The notes: generated from the sequence alone by a model not told the origin. 64,000 nt of DNA from DP-19 sp036496285 (GCA_036496285.1 DASXLI010000030.1:1-64000), one strand, 5' to 3'; counted from the first letter of the stretch, positions 25,951 through 35,787 are shown. Program-made: numbers and translations.

Positions 25951-26795
25951 CGAGCGTGGCGGCGACGACGGTCCCCTCCAGTCCCATGGCGCCGCGGCCG
26001 TGTCGCGTCCGCCGGCTCACCCGCGAGACCCACGACACCTTCACGTTGGAGATCGATCCCGGCGACCAGGCTCGCGGATTCGCGCCCGGGCAATTCAACA
26101 TGCTTTATGTCTTCGGAGTCGGGGAGGTGCCGATCTCGGTGAGCGGCGACCCGGCCGAACGGCGGCAACTGGTACACACGACGCGCGAGGTCGGCGTCGT
26201 GACCCGGGCCATGGCGGGCCTGCGCCGGGGGGCGTCGATCGGCGTGCGCGGTCCCTACGGGCGGCCCTGGCCGCTCGAGTCCGCGCTGGGACGGGACATC
26301 GTCGTGGTCGCCGGCGGCATCGGCCTCGCGCCGCTGCGCTCGGCGCTCTACGAGATCGTCGCGCGTCGCCGTGACTTCGGCAACGTCGTGCTGCTCTATG
26401 GCGCCCGCAGTCCGGAGGACATCCTCTTCCGGCGCGATCTCGATCGCTGGCAGGCGTCCGCGGGCGTCGTCGTGTCGATCACGGTCGATCACGCGATCGG
26501 CGCCTGGCCCGGCCACGTCGGGGTCGTCCCGACGCTGATCGAACGCGCCCCCTTCGACGCCGCCAACGCCGTGGCGCTGATCTGCGGTCCCGAGCTCATG
26601 ATGCGCTTCACCGCGGATGCGCTGCGCCAGCGCGGCGTCGCCACCGAGCGCATCTTCGTCTCTCTCGAGCGCAACATGAAGTGCGCCATCGGATTCTGCG
26701 GCCACTGCCAGTTCGGCCCGTCATTCGTCTGCAAGGACGGGCCGGTGTTCGCCTACGACCGCGTGGAGCGGCTCATGGAGCTGCGGGAGATCTGA
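25947..26795 (+). CDS. hydG: NiFe hydrogenase (group 3b type) gamma subunit, FAD/NAD(P)-binding
   Basis: 282 residues from GTG at 25947, sharing GTGA with the previous stop. Ferredoxin-NADP reductase fold: FAD region GFAPGQFNMLYV, NAD(P) site VVVAGGIGLAPLRSALYE, and a 2Fe-2S-type Cys set CAIGFCGHCQFGPSFVC near the C-terminus. It is the NAD(P)H-exchanging subunit of the hydrogenase. The next gene starts after a single intervening base. Confidence 0.93.
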   Translation: MTSVAATTVPSSPMAPRPCRVRRLTRETHDTFTLEIDPGDQARGFAPGQFNMLYVFGVGEVPISVSGDPAERRQLVHTTREVGVVTRAMAGLRRGASIGVRGPYGRPWPLESALGRDIVVVAGGIGLAPLRSALYEIVARRRDFGNVVLLYGARSPEDILFRRDLDRWQASAGVVVSITVDHAIGAWPGHVGVVPTLIERAPFDAANAVALICGPELMMRFTADALRQRGVATERIFVSLERNMKCAIGFCGHCQFGPSFVCKDGPVFAYDRVERLMELREI

Positions 26796-26796
26796 C

Positions 26797-27582
26797 GTGC
26801 CGAAACGTCGTCCCAAGCTCGCGGTCTGGAAATTCGCCTCGTGCGACGGCTGCCAGCTGAGCCTGCTCGACTGCGAGGACGAGCTCCTCGCGGTCGCTGG
26901 CGCGGTCGAGATCGCCAACTTCGTCGAGGCGTCCCGCGTGGTGGTGAAGGGCCCATACGATCTGTCGCTCGTCGAAGGCTCGATCACCACGCCCCACGAT
27001 GCCGAGCGCATCCATCAGGTCCGGCGCGCCTCCAAGCACCTGATCACCATCGGTGCGTGCGCCACGGCGGGCGGCATCCAGGCCCTGCGCAACTTCAAGG
27101 ACGTCAAGGAGCTGGCGGCGATCGTCTACGCCACACCCGCCTACATCTCGACGCTCGACCGCTCGACGCCGATCGCGGCGCACGTGGTCGTCGATTTCGA
27201 GCTGCGCGGCTGTCCGATCGACAAGCGGCAGCTGCTCGAGGTCATCAGTGCCTTCCTGCACGGACGCAGGCCGAACACGCCGGCCCACAGCGTCTGCATC
27301 GAGTGCAAGCTGCGTGGCAACGTCTGCGTCATGGTCGCGCGCGGCGTCCCCTGCCTCGGCCCGGCGACGCAGGCAGGGTGCGGCGCGATCTGCCCCGCCT
27401 ACGACCGGGGATGCTACGGCTGCTTCGGGCCGCAGGAGACGCCGAACACGGGATCACTCGCCCGCTGGTGGGCTTGCCTCGGGGTGACCGAGCGCGACCT
27501 CGTGCGCGCGTTCCGGACGTTCAACGCGTGGGCAGAGCCCTTCCGCAAGGAGAGCGAGGCCCACGAGCGCGACGAGCGATGA
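26797..27582 (+). CDS. hydD: NiFe hydrogenase (group 3b type) delta (small) subunit
   Basis: 261 residues from GTG at 26797. Proximal cluster motif CDGCQ (residues 18-22) and GACATAGG, then Cys sets CIECKLRGNVC and CLGPATQAGCGAICPAYDRGCYGC in the C-terminal half for further 4Fe-4S clusters. There is no twin-arginine signal, so the enzyme is cytoplasmic, as expected for group 3. The stop overlaps the alpha start (ATGA). Confidence 0.94.
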   Translation: MPKRRPKLAVWKFASCDGCQLSLLDCEDELLAVAGAVEIANFVEASRVVVKGPYDLSLVEGSITTPHDAERIHQVRRASKHLITIGACATAGGIQALRNFKDVKELAAIVYATPAYISTLDRSTPIAAHVVVDFELRGCPIDKRQLLEVISAFLHGRRPNTPAHSVCIECKLRGNVCVMVARGVPCLGPATQAGCGAICPAYDRGCYGCFGPQETPNTGSLARWWACLGVTERDLVRAFRTFNAWAEPFRKESEAHERDER

Positions 27583-28871
27583 GCGAGAAGACCCGTACGA
27601 TCAAGGTCGACTACCTGGCGCGCGTGGAGGGCGAGGGCGCCCTGTACGTGAAGATCCGGGGCGAGCGCGTGCTCGACGTGCAGCTTCGCATCTTCGAGCC
27701 GCCACGCTTCTTCGAGGCGTTCCTGCGCGGTCGTGCCGCCATCGAGGCGCCCGACATCACCGCGCGCATCTGCGGCATCTGTCCGGTGGCGTACCAGATG
27801 AGCGCGGTGCACGCGATCGAGGACGCCCTCGGCGTACAGGTGGACGGGCAGCTACGTGCGCTCCGCCGGCTCCTCTATTGCGGCGAGTGGATCGAGAGCC
27901 ACGCCTTGCACGTCGTCATGCTGCACGCCCCCGACTTCCTCGGCTACCCCGACGCGATCCAGATGGCGCGCGAGCATCGCGACGCCGTCGCGCGAGGCTT
28001 GCAGCTGAAGAAGGTCGGGAACGAGGTGCTCGCCCTGCTCGGCGGGCGCGAGATCCACCCCATCAACGTGCGTGTCGGGGGCTTCTACAAGGTCCCGACG
28101 CGGCGCGACCTCGCGCCGCTCGCCGAGCGTCTCGAGTGGGCGCGCGAGGCGGCGCTCGAGACGGTCCGATGGGTTGCCGCCTTTCCGTTTCCCGACTTCG
28201 AGTGCGACTACGAGTTCGTCGCCCTGCAGCATCCGGCGGAGTATCCGCTCAACGAGGGACGCGTCACCTCGACACGCGGGCTCGACATCCCCGCCCGCGA
28301 GTACGACGCGCACTTCGTCGAGCAGCATGTCGAGCGCTCGAACGCCCTGCACTCCACGCTCGCGGGCCACGGCCCGTATTTCGTCGGTCCGATGGCCCGC
28401 TACGCGCTCAACCACGCGCGCTTGTCGCCGTTGGCGCAGGATGCCGCCCGGGCCGCCGGGTTGGGTCCCGTCTGTCGCAACCCGTTCAAGAGCATCGTCG
28501 TGCGCGCCGTCGAGACCCTCTGGGCCTGCGACGAGGCGTTGCGGGTGATCGCCGCCTACGAGCCGCCCCAGCCGTTCATCGAGCTGCCGCGGCGGGCCGC
28601 CACCGGCTACGCATGCACCGAGGCGCCGCGCGGCTTGCTCTACCATCGCTACCAGCTCGATGCCGAGGGCACGATCCTCGACGCCAAGATCGTGCCGCCG
28701 ACCTCGCAGAACCAGCGGATCATCGAGGACGACCTCGGGCGGTTCATCTCCGGCCATCTGCAGCTTCCGGAACCCGAGCTGACGCGCCAATGCGAGCAGG
28801 CGATCCGGAACTACGATCCGTGCATCTCCTGCGCGACGCACTTCCTCACGCTGCGCCTCGACCGCGAATGA
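27579..28871 (+). CDS. hydA: NiFe hydrogenase (group 3b type) alpha (catalytic) subunit
   Basis: 430 residues. The NiFe ligands are present: N-terminal RICGICP (near residues 61-67) and C-terminal DPCISCATH. A tail of nine residues after that His is the expected piece removed by the maturation protease, which is the next gene. The enzyme would oxidise or evolve H2 in the cytoplasm with NADP(H), and some relatives also reduce polysulfide. Group 3b is assigned from subunit composition and lack of export signals; a phylogenetic tree would settle it. Confidence 0.95.
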   Translation: MSEKTRTIKVDYLARVEGEGALYVKIRGERVLDVQLRIFEPPRFFEAFLRGRAAIEAPDITARICGICPVAYQMSAVHAIEDALGVQVDGQLRALRRLLYCGEWIESHALHVVMLHAPDFLGYPDAIQMAREHRDAVARGLQLKKVGNEVLALLGGREIHPINVRVGGFYKVPTRRDLAPLAERLEWAREAALETVRWVAAFPFPDFECDYEFVALQHPAEYPLNEGRVTSTRGLDIPAREYDAHFVEQHVERSNALHSTLAGHGPYFVGPMARYALNHARLSPLAQDAARAAGLGPVCRNPFKSIVVRAVETLWACDEALRVIAAYEPPQPFIELPRRAATGYACTEAPRGLLYHRYQLDAEGTILDAKIVPPTSQNQRIIEDDLGRFISGHLQLPEPELTRQCEQAIRNYDPCISCATHFLTLRLDRE

Positions 28872-29329
28872 CGCCGCGCGCCCGCATCATCGCGCTCGGC
28901 CAGGACGCGGCTGGTGACGACGGCGTCGGCTTCGCGATCCTCGAGTGGCTGCGGAGGCATCCGCTCGGCGACGACGTCGAGCTCGTGCGTGCCCGAGAGG
29001 ACGTCGCGCTCGTCGGGCTGCTCGAGACGCCCGCCCCGGTCGTCCTGATCGATGCCGTGCTCGGCACACCGGCTGGTGAGGTGCTGGCGTTCGCGCCGGA
29101 GGATCTCGCCGCGCGAGCGTCCCTCGTGGTCTCGACGCACGGCCTCGGGATCGCCCAGGCGATCGAGCTCGCGCGCGTCCTCGCGCCCGACGAGGTCTCG
29201 TCATGCATCCGGATCGTCGGGGTCACGATCGCGCGCCCGCAGCGCTACGAGCAAGGGCTCTCGCCGGCGGTCGCCGCCGCGGTCCCGCGCGCCGGCGAGC
29301 GCGTGCTGGCCGAGATCGCAGGGTGCTGA
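28868..29329 (+). CDS. Hydrogenase maturation protease (HycI/HyaD family)
   Basis: 153 residues, overlapping the alpha-subunit stop by ATGA. It has the GQDAAGDDGVGFAILEWL N-terminus with the metal-binding Asp/Glu positions, the VLIDAV strand with its Asp, and the THGLGIAQAIELARVL region with the His. It should cleave the C-terminal tail of the alpha subunit after nickel insertion. Position directly behind its substrate gene supports this. Confidence 0.9.
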   Translation: MTPRARIIALGQDAAGDDGVGFAILEWLRRHPLGDDVELVRAREDVALVGLLETPAPVVLIDAVLGTPAGEVLAFAPEDLAARASLVVSTHGLGIAQAIELARVLAPDEVSSCIRIVGVTIARPQRYEQGLSPAVAAAVPRAGERVLAEIAGC

Positions 29330-31647
29330 GGCTCGCCGTTCACGTGCAGGGCATCGTGCAGGGCGTGGGCTTCCGGCCTTTCGTCTACGATGCCGCGCTG
29401 AAGCGTGGACTCTCCGGATGGGTGCAGAACCGGACCGACGGCCTGTGCATGGAGATCGAAGGGCCCGAGGACGTGGTCCGCGAGTTCCTCACGGCCCTGC
29501 GCCGGGACCGTCCGGCGAGCGCGCGCATCGAGCGCATCGATACGCGCCAGGTCGCGCTCGTCCGGGACGAGGGCTTCTCCATCGTGGCGAGCACGATCGG
29601 CGGGGCGGTGACGCCGACGCTGCCGGCCGATCAGGCCACGTGCGCCGAGTGTCTCGCGGAGGTTGCATCGCCCGGGGCCCGTCGTCACCGCTATCCGTTC
29701 ACGAACTGCACTCGCTGCGGGCCGCGCTACACGATCATCGAGGCGCTGCCCTACGATCGCCGACGCACGTCGATGCGCCGCTTCACGCCGTGCAGTGCCT
29801 GCGCTGCGGAATACGACGATCCGGCGGACCGCCGTTTCCACGCGCAGCCGATCGCGTGTCCGGCGTGCGGGCCGACGCTTCGCTTGCTTGCCGCGTCGGC
29901 GGATGTGCTCGCGCACGGCGACGCCGCGCTCGAGGAAGCCGCCCTGACCGTGCGTTCCGGACGGATCCTCGCCCTCCAGGGGCTGGGAGGCTTTCAGCTC
30001 CTCGTCGATGCGACGGACGATCGTGCGGTCACGTTGTTGCGGCAGCGCAAGGGGCGCGGCGAGAAGCCCCTCGCCGTCATGTTCGCCTCGTTGGCGGCGG
30101 TGCGCGCCGTGTGCGTCCTGCCGCCGCTCGCGGCCGAAGCCCTCGAGTCGCCCGAGGCCCCGATCGTCCTGCTGCGACGGCTGGCGCCGCACGGCGGCGG
30201 GGCTCCGACGGTCACCGATGCCGTCGCGCCGCGCAATCCCTGGCTCGGCGTGTTGCTGCCGTACACGCCGTTGCACCGCCTGCTGCTCGACGCGGCGGGA
30301 CGCCCGCTCGTCTGCACGAGCGGCAATCGCTCGGAGGAGCCGATGTGCGTCGAGACGCGCGACGCCTGCGCGCGTCTCGGGGGCATCGCCGACCGGTTCC
30401 TCGTGCACGATCGTCCGATCGTCCGGCCGGTGGACGATTCGATCGTGCGTATCGGACCGTCGGGGCCTCAAGTCCTGCGCCGCGCCCGTGGCTTCGCGCC
30501 GCTGCCGCTCGCGTGGCCCGTCCCGGCGCCGGGATCGACCTCGCCGTCACGCTGCGTGCTGGCATTCGGCGCGCACCTCAAGAGCACGGTCGCGCTCGCC
30601 CGGAACGGCCAGGTGATCGTCAGCCAGCACCTCGGCGATCTGGCGTCGCTCGCGGGCGTGCAGCTCCTCGAGCGCACGGTGGCGGATCTGCTGCGATTCT
30701 TCGCCGCGCGACCCGAGGTGCTCGCGTGCGATCTGCATCCCGACTACGCGTCGACGCGCCTCGCGGAGCGTCTGGCCATGGAATGGGGGCTGCCGCTCGA
30801 GCGCGTACAGCACCATCACGCCCACGTCGCCGCCTGCATGGCGGAATACGGGCTCACGGGGCCGGTATTGGGCCTCGCATGGGATGGCGCGGGTCTCGGC
30901 AGCGACGGCACGCTGTGGGGGGGCGAGGCGCTCGCCGTCGACGGCGCGGGCTTCGCCCGCGTCGCGACGTTGCGCCGCTTCGGGCTGCCCGGCGGCGAGC
31001 AGGCCATGCGCGAGCCGCGCCGCGCGGCGCTCGGAGTGCTCTACGAGATCTTCGGCGCCGAGTGTGTCGCGGCGCTCGGCGAGCCGGTCCCGGCGGCCGC
31101 GGCGCAGGTCCTCGTCACCATGCTGGAGCGCCGTCTGCAGACGAGCGCGACGACCAGCATGGGACGCCTTTTCGATGCGGTGGCCGCCCTCACCGGCATT
31201 CGACGCGCTGCCGGGTTCGAGGGGCAGGCGGCGATGGAGGTGGAGTTTGCCGCCGAGCGCGCCGGGGAGGACGACGCCTATCCCTTTCCGCTCCGGCCGG
31301 GCGATCCGGCGGTCGCCGATTGGGAGCCGCTCATCCGCGCGCTCCTCGACGATCGCGCTGTCGGCATCCCCGCCGAGCGCATGGCGGCCCGGTTCCACCA
31401 GGCCCTCGCCGCGTTGGCGGAGGCGATCGCGTGTCACGCGGGGCGCGAGCGCGTGGTGCTCTCCGGCGGCTGCTTTCAGAATCTCCACCTGCTGAGCGCG
31501 GTGCACGCCCGGCTCGCGGCGCGCGGCTTCGCGGTGTACGTACCGCACAGGTATCCCCCGAACGATGGGAGTATCGCGCTCGGCCAGACGTGGGTGGCGA
31601 CGCGCAGAGACGAGGAACGGAGCCATGTGTCTCGGCATACCGGGTGA
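29323..31647 (+). CDS. hypF: Carbamoyltransferase HypF
   Basis: 774 residues from GTG at 29323. Domains in order: acylphosphatase (VQGIVQGVGFRPFVYDAA), two zinc fingers (CAECLAEV...CTRCG and CSACAAEY...CPACG), a YrdC/Sua5-like domain (RQRKGRGEKPLAVMF) and a Kae1-like domain (QHHHAHVAACMAEY; WDGAGLGSDGTLWGGE). It makes the thiocyanate on HypE that becomes the CN ligands of the active site. Overlaps the protease gene by 7 bases and hypC by 23. Confidence 0.96.
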   Translation: MLRLAVHVQGIVQGVGFRPFVYDAALKRGLSGWVQNRTDGLCMEIEGPEDVVREFLTALRRDRPASARIERIDTRQVALVRDEGFSIVASTIGGAVTPTLPADQATCAECLAEVASPGARRHRYPFTNCTRCGPRYTIIEALPYDRRRTSMRRFTPCSACAAEYDDPADRRFHAQPIACPACGPTLRLLAASADVLAHGDAALEEAALTVRSGRILALQGLGGFQLLVDATDDRAVTLLRQRKGRGEKPLAVMFASLAAVRAVCVLPPLAAEALESPEAPIVLLRRLAPHGGGAPTVTDAVAPRNPWLGVLLPYTPLHRLLLDAAGRPLVCTSGNRSEEPMCVETRDACARLGGIADRFLVHDRPIVRPVDDSIVRIGPSGPQVLRRARGFAPLPLAWPVPAPGSTSPSRCVLAFGAHLKSTVALARNGQVIVSQHLGDLASLAGVQLLERTVADLLRFFAARPEVLACDLHPDYASTRLAERLAMEWGLPLERVQHHHAHVAACMAEYGLTGPVLGLAWDGAGLGSDGTLWGGEALAVDGAGFARVATLRRFGLPGGEQAMREPRRAALGVLYEIFGAECVAALGEPVPAAAAQVLVTMLERRLQTSATTSMGRLFDAVAALTGIRRAAGFEGQAAMEVEFAAERAGEDDAYPFPLRPGDPAVADWEPLIRALLDDRAVGIPAERMAARFHQALAALAEAIACHAGRERVVLSGGCFQNLHLLSAVHARLAARGFAVYVPHRYPPNDGSIALGQTWVATRRDEERSHVSRHTG

Positions 31648-31900
31648 AGTGCAGAGCATCACCGAGGAAGGCGCACTGCGCATGGGGCGCGTCGCCTTCG
31701 GGGGCATCGTGAAGCAGGTGTGCCTCGCGTACGTGCCGGAGGCCGAGACGGGCGACTTCGTGATCGTCCACGCCGGCTTCGCCATCAGTCGCATCGACGG
31801 CGAGGCCGCCGCCCGCGTCTTCGCCTACCTCGACGAGATCGGCGTCACGCAGGAGGAAGACGCGATGGCACCGACGACGAAGGGACCGCGCGCACGGTGA
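31625..31900 (+). CDS. hypC: Hydrogenase assembly chaperone HypC
   Basis: 91 residues starting MCLGIPGEV, whose Cys2 is the essential iron/substrate-binding residue of the family. The rest is the small OB-like fold with DFVIVHAGFAI. It shuttles the Fe(CN)2CO unit with HypD to the alpha subunit. The start is fixed by the invariant N-terminus and lies inside the end of hypF. Confidence 0.96.
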   Translation: MCLGIPGEVQSITEEGALRMGRVAFGGIVKQVCLAYVPEAETGDFVIVHAGFAISRIDGEAAARVFAYLDEIGVTQEEDAMAPTTKGPRAR

Positions 31901-32991
31901 GGTTCCTCGACGAGTACCGTGGCGAGGCGGCGGGCCGGCGCTACGTCGCGGCGATCGGCGCGCTGGTGACCCGACCGTGGCGCCTCATGGAGGTGTGTGG
32001 CGGGCAGACGCATGCGATCGTCCGATTCGGGATCGACGAGCTGCTGCCGCCGGAGATCACGCTGATCCACGGCCCGGGCTGTCCGGTGTGCGTGACGCCT
32101 GTCGATCAGATCGACAAGGCGTTGCTGATCGCGGCGCGCCCCGAGGTGATCTTCTGCTCCTTCGGCGACATGCTCCGGGTGCCCGGATCGGAGCGCGACC
32201 TCTTCGCCGTCAAGGCGGAGGGCGGTGACGTCCGCATCGTGTACTCGCCCCTCGATGCCGTCACCCTCGCGGAGCAGCATCCCGAGCGTGAGGTCGTGTT
32301 CTTCGCGGTCGGCTTCGAGACCACCGCGCCCGCCAACGCCGCGGCGGTCTACGAGGCCCGTCGGCGCGGTCTCGGGAACTTCTCGGTCCTGGTGTCGCAC
32401 GTCCTCGTGCCGCCGGCGATGGAGGCGATCCTCGCGGCGCCGGATCGGCTGGTCGACGGCTTCCTGGCCGCGGGCCACGTGTGTACGATCATGGGCACCG
32501 CCGAGTACGAGCCGCTGGCGGCGCGCTACCGGGTCCCGATCGTCGTCACCGGCTTCGAGCCGCTGGACCTCCTCCAGGGCATCCACATGTGCGTGGCGCA
32601 GCTCGAGGAGGGCCGGGCCGAGGTCGAGAACCAGTATGCCCGGAGCGTGCGCACGAGCGGCAACGCGCCGGCGCGCGCGATGATCGACGAGATCTTCGAG
32701 GTCGTGCCGCGGACCTGGCGCGGGCTCGGCGCGATTCCGGGGAGCGGCCTCGGTCTGCGGGCCGAGTACGTCGTCTGGGACGCCGAGCGGAAGTTCGGCG
32801 TCCGCGATCTCGTTGCGGCCGAGTCTGAAGAGTGCCGCAGCGGTCTCGTGCTCCAGGGCCGGCTGAAGCCGCCCGACTGTCCCGTGTTCGCGACCCGATG
32901 CACACCCGACACGCCGCTCGGCGCGACCATGGTGTCGGCCGAAGGCGCCTGCGCTGCCTACTATCGGTACCGGCGGATGCCCGCGCCATGA
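31897..32991 (+). CDS. hypD: Hydrogenase formation protein HypD
   Basis: 364 residues from GTG at 31897 (GTGA with hypC). Conserved segments: MEVCGGQTHAI, HGPGCPVCVTP, FAVGFETTAP and the C-terminal Cys-rich 4Fe-4S region with CPVFATRCTPDTPLGA. It is the scaffold for building the Fe(CN)2CO group together with HypC and HypE. Confidence 0.96.
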   Translation: MRFLDEYRGEAAGRRYVAAIGALVTRPWRLMEVCGGQTHAIVRFGIDELLPPEITLIHGPGCPVCVTPVDQIDKALLIAARPEVIFCSFGDMLRVPGSERDLFAVKAEGGDVRIVYSPLDAVTLAEQHPEREVVFFAVGFETTAPANAAAVYEARRRGLGNFSVLVSHVLVPPAMEAILAAPDRLVDGFLAAGHVCTIMGTAEYEPLAARYRVPIVVTGFEPLDLLQGIHMCVAQLEEGRAEVENQYARSVRTSGNAPARAMIDEIFEVVPRTWRGLGAIPGSGLGLRAEYVVWDAERKFGVRDLVAAESEECRSGLVLQGRLKPPDCPVFATRCTPDTPLGATMVSAEGACAAYYRYRRMPAP

Positions 32992-34037
32992 AACCCGACC
33001 CCACGCTCGAATGCCCGTTGCCGCTGGCGCGTCACACGGTGGTCCAGCTCGCGCACGGTGGTGGCGGCCGGCTCATGCGGGAGCTGGTGGAGCATCTCTT
33101 CCTCCCCGCCTTCGAGAACCCCGCGCTCGCCGAGCGACACGACAGCGCCGTCGTCACGCTCGGCGCGGAGCGCGTGGCGTTCACGACCGACGGCTACGTG
33201 GTGCATCCCCGGTTCTTCCCCGGCGGCGACATCGGGACCCTCGCCGTGTACGGCACCGTGAACGATCTCGCCATGGCGGGCGCGCGCCCGGCCTACCTGA
33301 GCGTGGGGCTCGTCCTCGAGGAAGGGCTGGCCTTCGAGGAGTTGCGCCGGATCACCGCGTCGATGCGCGACGCCGCGGCGGCCTGCGGGGTGGCCCTGGT
33401 GACGGGCGACACCAAGGTCGTCGATCGCGGCAAGGGCGACGGGGTCTTCATCACCACGGCCGGGATCGGCCTCGTGCCGCCGGGCGTCGCCATCCATCCG
33501 CGGCGCGTGCGGCCGGGAGACGCCGTGCTGCTCACGGGCGACGTCGGACGCCACGGCATCGCGGTGCTCTCCGTGCGGGAAGGGCTCGCGTTCGAGACGC
33601 GGATCGAGAGCGACTGTGCACCCCTCGCGACGCTGGTGGCCGCGCTTCTCGACGCCGGCATCGACCTCCACTGCCTGCGTGACCCGACGCGCGGCGGCCT
33701 CGCCGCGGCGCTCAACGAGATTGCGGTCGATGCCGGGGTCGGCATCGCGATCACGGAGGCGGCCGTCCCGGTGACGGACGCGGTCGCCGGCGCGTGCGAG
33801 CTTCTCGGCCTCGATCCGCTGTACGTCGCCTGCGAGGGGCGCATGATCGCCGTCCTCCCCGAGCCGGAGGTCGACCGGGCGCTCGAGCTCCTGCGCGCGC
33901 ATCCGTTGGGACGGCAGGCGGCGCGTATCGGCACGGTCGGCGAGAGCGGACCGGGGACGGTCGTCCTCGAGACCCGGCTCGGCACACGGCGGCTGCTCGA
34001 CCTGCTCTCGGGTGAGCAGCTGCCGCGTATCTGCTAG
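32988..34037 (+). CDS. hypE: Hydrogenase expression/formation protein HypE
   Basis: 349 residues, ATGA overlap with hypD. PurM-like ATP-dependent dehydratase with the glycine-rich AHGGGGRLM start, FTTDGYVV, and LRDPTRGGLAAALNEIA. It ends in PRIC, where the C-terminal Cys carries the carbamoyl/thiocyanate group delivered by HypF. hypA is found 19 kb away and hypB is not in the window. Confidence 0.96.
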   Translation: MKPDPTLECPLPLARHTVVQLAHGGGGRLMRELVEHLFLPAFENPALAERHDSAVVTLGAERVAFTTDGYVVHPRFFPGGDIGTLAVYGTVNDLAMAGARPAYLSVGLVLEEGLAFEELRRITASMRDAAAACGVALVTGDTKVVDRGKGDGVFITTAGIGLVPPGVAIHPRRVRPGDAVLLTGDVGRHGIAVLSVREGLAFETRIESDCAPLATLVAALLDAGIDLHCLRDPTRGGLAAALNEIAVDAGVGIAITEAAVPVTDAVAGACELLGLDPLYVACEGRMIAVLPEPEVDRALELLRAHPLGRQAARIGTVGESGPGTVVLETRLGTRRLLDLLSGEQLPRIC

Positions 34038-34046
34038 AGGAGGGAA

Positions 34047-34066
34047 GGGCGGCGGTGCCGCCGTCC
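34047..34066 (+). terminator. GC-rich hairpin after hypE
   Basis: GGGCGGCGG (34047-34055), loop TG, CCGCCGTCC (34058-34066), including one G-T pair, begins 10 bases after the hypE stop. No T-tract follows, so it is at best a weak or factor-assisted terminator ending the hydrogenase operon. It could equally be an mRNA-stabilising stem. Confidence 0.4.
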
Positions 34067-34204
34067 CTCTCCGAAGGACGGGAATTCCCAGAGGTGAGAT
34101 TCCCGCGGCTGCGAACCGCCGCCGCTCGCGCCGGGCGGGAGGACGGCCAGATGGGGGGCTCGATCGCGGGAGGCCGCGGCACGGAAGTTGGAAAAGCATC
34201 TCGC

Positions 34205-34315
34205 ATGACCAAGGCGACCAAGCTCGCGATCCTCATCGACGGCGTGACCGTCGCGGAGTCTCGCGCCCAATTCGAGTGCCCCGTGGCGGCCGAGCCGCCG
34301 CCCCTCGTGCTCTGA
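34205..34315 (+). CDS. Possible 36-residue protein upstream of wax-ester synthase
   Basis: ATG at 34205, reading MTKATKLAILIDGVTVAES and ending PPPLVL just before the wax-ester synthase start. No family recognised, and the preceding ribosome binding site is poor. It may be a leader peptide or noncoding. The rest of 34067-34322 shows nothing else. Confidence 0.25.
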   Translation: MTKATKLAILIDGVTVAESRAQFECPVAAEPPPLVL

Positions 34316-34322
34316 GGGATCC

Positions 34323-35762
34323 ATGGCCTACTCCCATTTCGAGCGTCTGTCCGCGCTGGACAACAGCTTCCTCGCGATCGAGGACGGCCGGAGCCACATG
34401 CACATCGGCGCCGTCGCCATCTTCGAGGGCGGTCCGTTCGTGACTCCCGACGGTGGCGTCGACATCGAGCGCCTCCGCCGCATGATCGAGGTCGACCTTC
34501 ATCGCATCCCCCGCTACCGGCAACGCCTGCGGTACACGCCGGTCTTCGATCAGCCCGTGTGGGTGGACGACGACCGGTTCAACCTGTCCTACCACGTGCG
34601 CCACACCCATCTGCCGAAGCCGGGTGACGACCGGCAGCTGAAGCGGCTCGCCGCCCGGGTGATGTCGCAGGAGCTCGATCGCGGAAAGCCGCTCTGGGAG
34701 ATGTGGGTGGTGGAAGGACTCGGCGACGGCCGCTTCGCCATCATCACCAAGGCGCATCACTGCATGATCGACGGCGTCGGCAGCGTGCACCTCACCGGTG
34801 CGATGATGCGTGCGACTCCCGAGCTCGACCCGCGTTTCAGCGAGCCGCCGCCACGGTGGATCCCGCGCCCCGCCCCGTCGCAGCGAGACCTGCTGCTGGC
34901 GGAAGCCGGGCACCGCACGGTGGCACCGCTGAAAGCACTGCTCGCGACCGGCCAAGCCGCGATCCGGCCATGGTCGGCGCTCACCAGTGCCCGCGACATC
35001 GTGGCCGGCCTCGGCACGACGATCGGCACCGGGTTCAGCTCGGCGTCGCCCACGCCGTTCAACGTCGACATCGGACCGCATCGCCGCTTCGATTGGACCG
35101 TGACCGACCTCGCCGAGCTGAAGGCGGTACGGACCCGTTTCGGCGGGACGGTGAACGACGTCGTCCTGGCGGTGCTGGCCGGCGCGCTCGGCTCGTTCCT
35201 GCGCCGTCGAGGCATGGACCCCGGCCAGCTGGACTTCCGCGTGATGGTGCCGGTGAACGTCCGCGACGCGCAGACGCGTCAGGACTTCGGCAATCAGGTC
35301 GCGATGTTGGTCATCCCGCTGCCGCTCGGCGAGCGCCATCCGGCGCGCCGGCTGGAACGCACCATCGAGGAGACGCGCCGGGTCAAGCGCTCGCGGCAAG
35401 CGGCGGGCGTCCAGATGATCGAGTCACTGAGCGACGCCACCACTCCGGCTTTGATGGTGCAGTTCGCCCGGCTGACGACCATGGCGCGGCCCTACAACCT
35501 GGTCACCACCAACGTGCCCGGTCCGCCGATGCCGGTATACGTGGGCGGCGCGCGCATGCTCGCCTGCTACCCGCTCGTGCCGCTGTTCGCGAACCAGGCC
35601 CTTGGCATCGCGCTCTTCAGCTATGATGGACGGCTGCACTGGGGATTCAACGCCGACTGGGACGCGCTTCCGGACCTGCACGATCTGGTAGAGTCGGTCG
35701 AGCGCGAGCTCGCAACCATCCGCGACCTCGGCCGCGAAGCACCCGCGGCCGCGATCGCATGA
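34323..35762 (+). CDS. Wax ester synthase/diacylglycerol acyltransferase (WS/DGAT), copy 1
   Basis: 479 residues. The catalytic HHxxxDG motif is HHCMIDG (near residue 145), the N-terminal LSALDNSFLAIED matches the family, and the C-terminal half has NDVVLAVLAGALGSFLRRRG and the TNVPGPP loop. It would esterify long-chain alcohols or diacylglycerol with acyl-CoA to make storage wax or triacylglycerol. One of three diverged copies in this window. GAPDH follows 25 bases downstream, so the two may be cotranscribed. Confidence 0.93.
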   Translation: MAYSHFERLSALDNSFLAIEDGRSHMHIGAVAIFEGGPFVTPDGGVDIERLRRMIEVDLHRIPRYRQRLRYTPVFDQPVWVDDDRFNLSYHVRHTHLPKPGDDRQLKRLAARVMSQELDRGKPLWEMWVVEGLGDGRFAIITKAHHCMIDGVGSVHLTGAMMRATPELDPRFSEPPPRWIPRPAPSQRDLLLAEAGHRTVAPLKALLATGQAAIRPWSALTSARDIVAGLGTTIGTGFSSASPTPFNVDIGPHRRFDWTVTDLAELKAVRTRFGGTVNDVVLAVLAGALGSFLRRRGMDPGQLDFRVMVPVNVRDAQTRQDFGNQVAMLVIPLPLGERHPARRLERTIEETRRVKRSRQAAGVQMIESLSDATTPALMVQFARLTTMARPYNLVTTNVPGPPMPVYVGGARMLACYPLVPLFANQALGIALFSYDGRLHWGFNADWDALPDLHDLVESVERELATIRDLGREAPAAAIA

Positions 35763-35787
35763 CGAGTGCATTCAAAGGAGAGCCTTC

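Noticed and set aside
34178..34193. Sigma54-like GGCACG-GAAG-TTGG before WS/DGAT copy 1
   Set aside because: The essential GC of the -12 element is GG here, so I do not count it with the other six sites.
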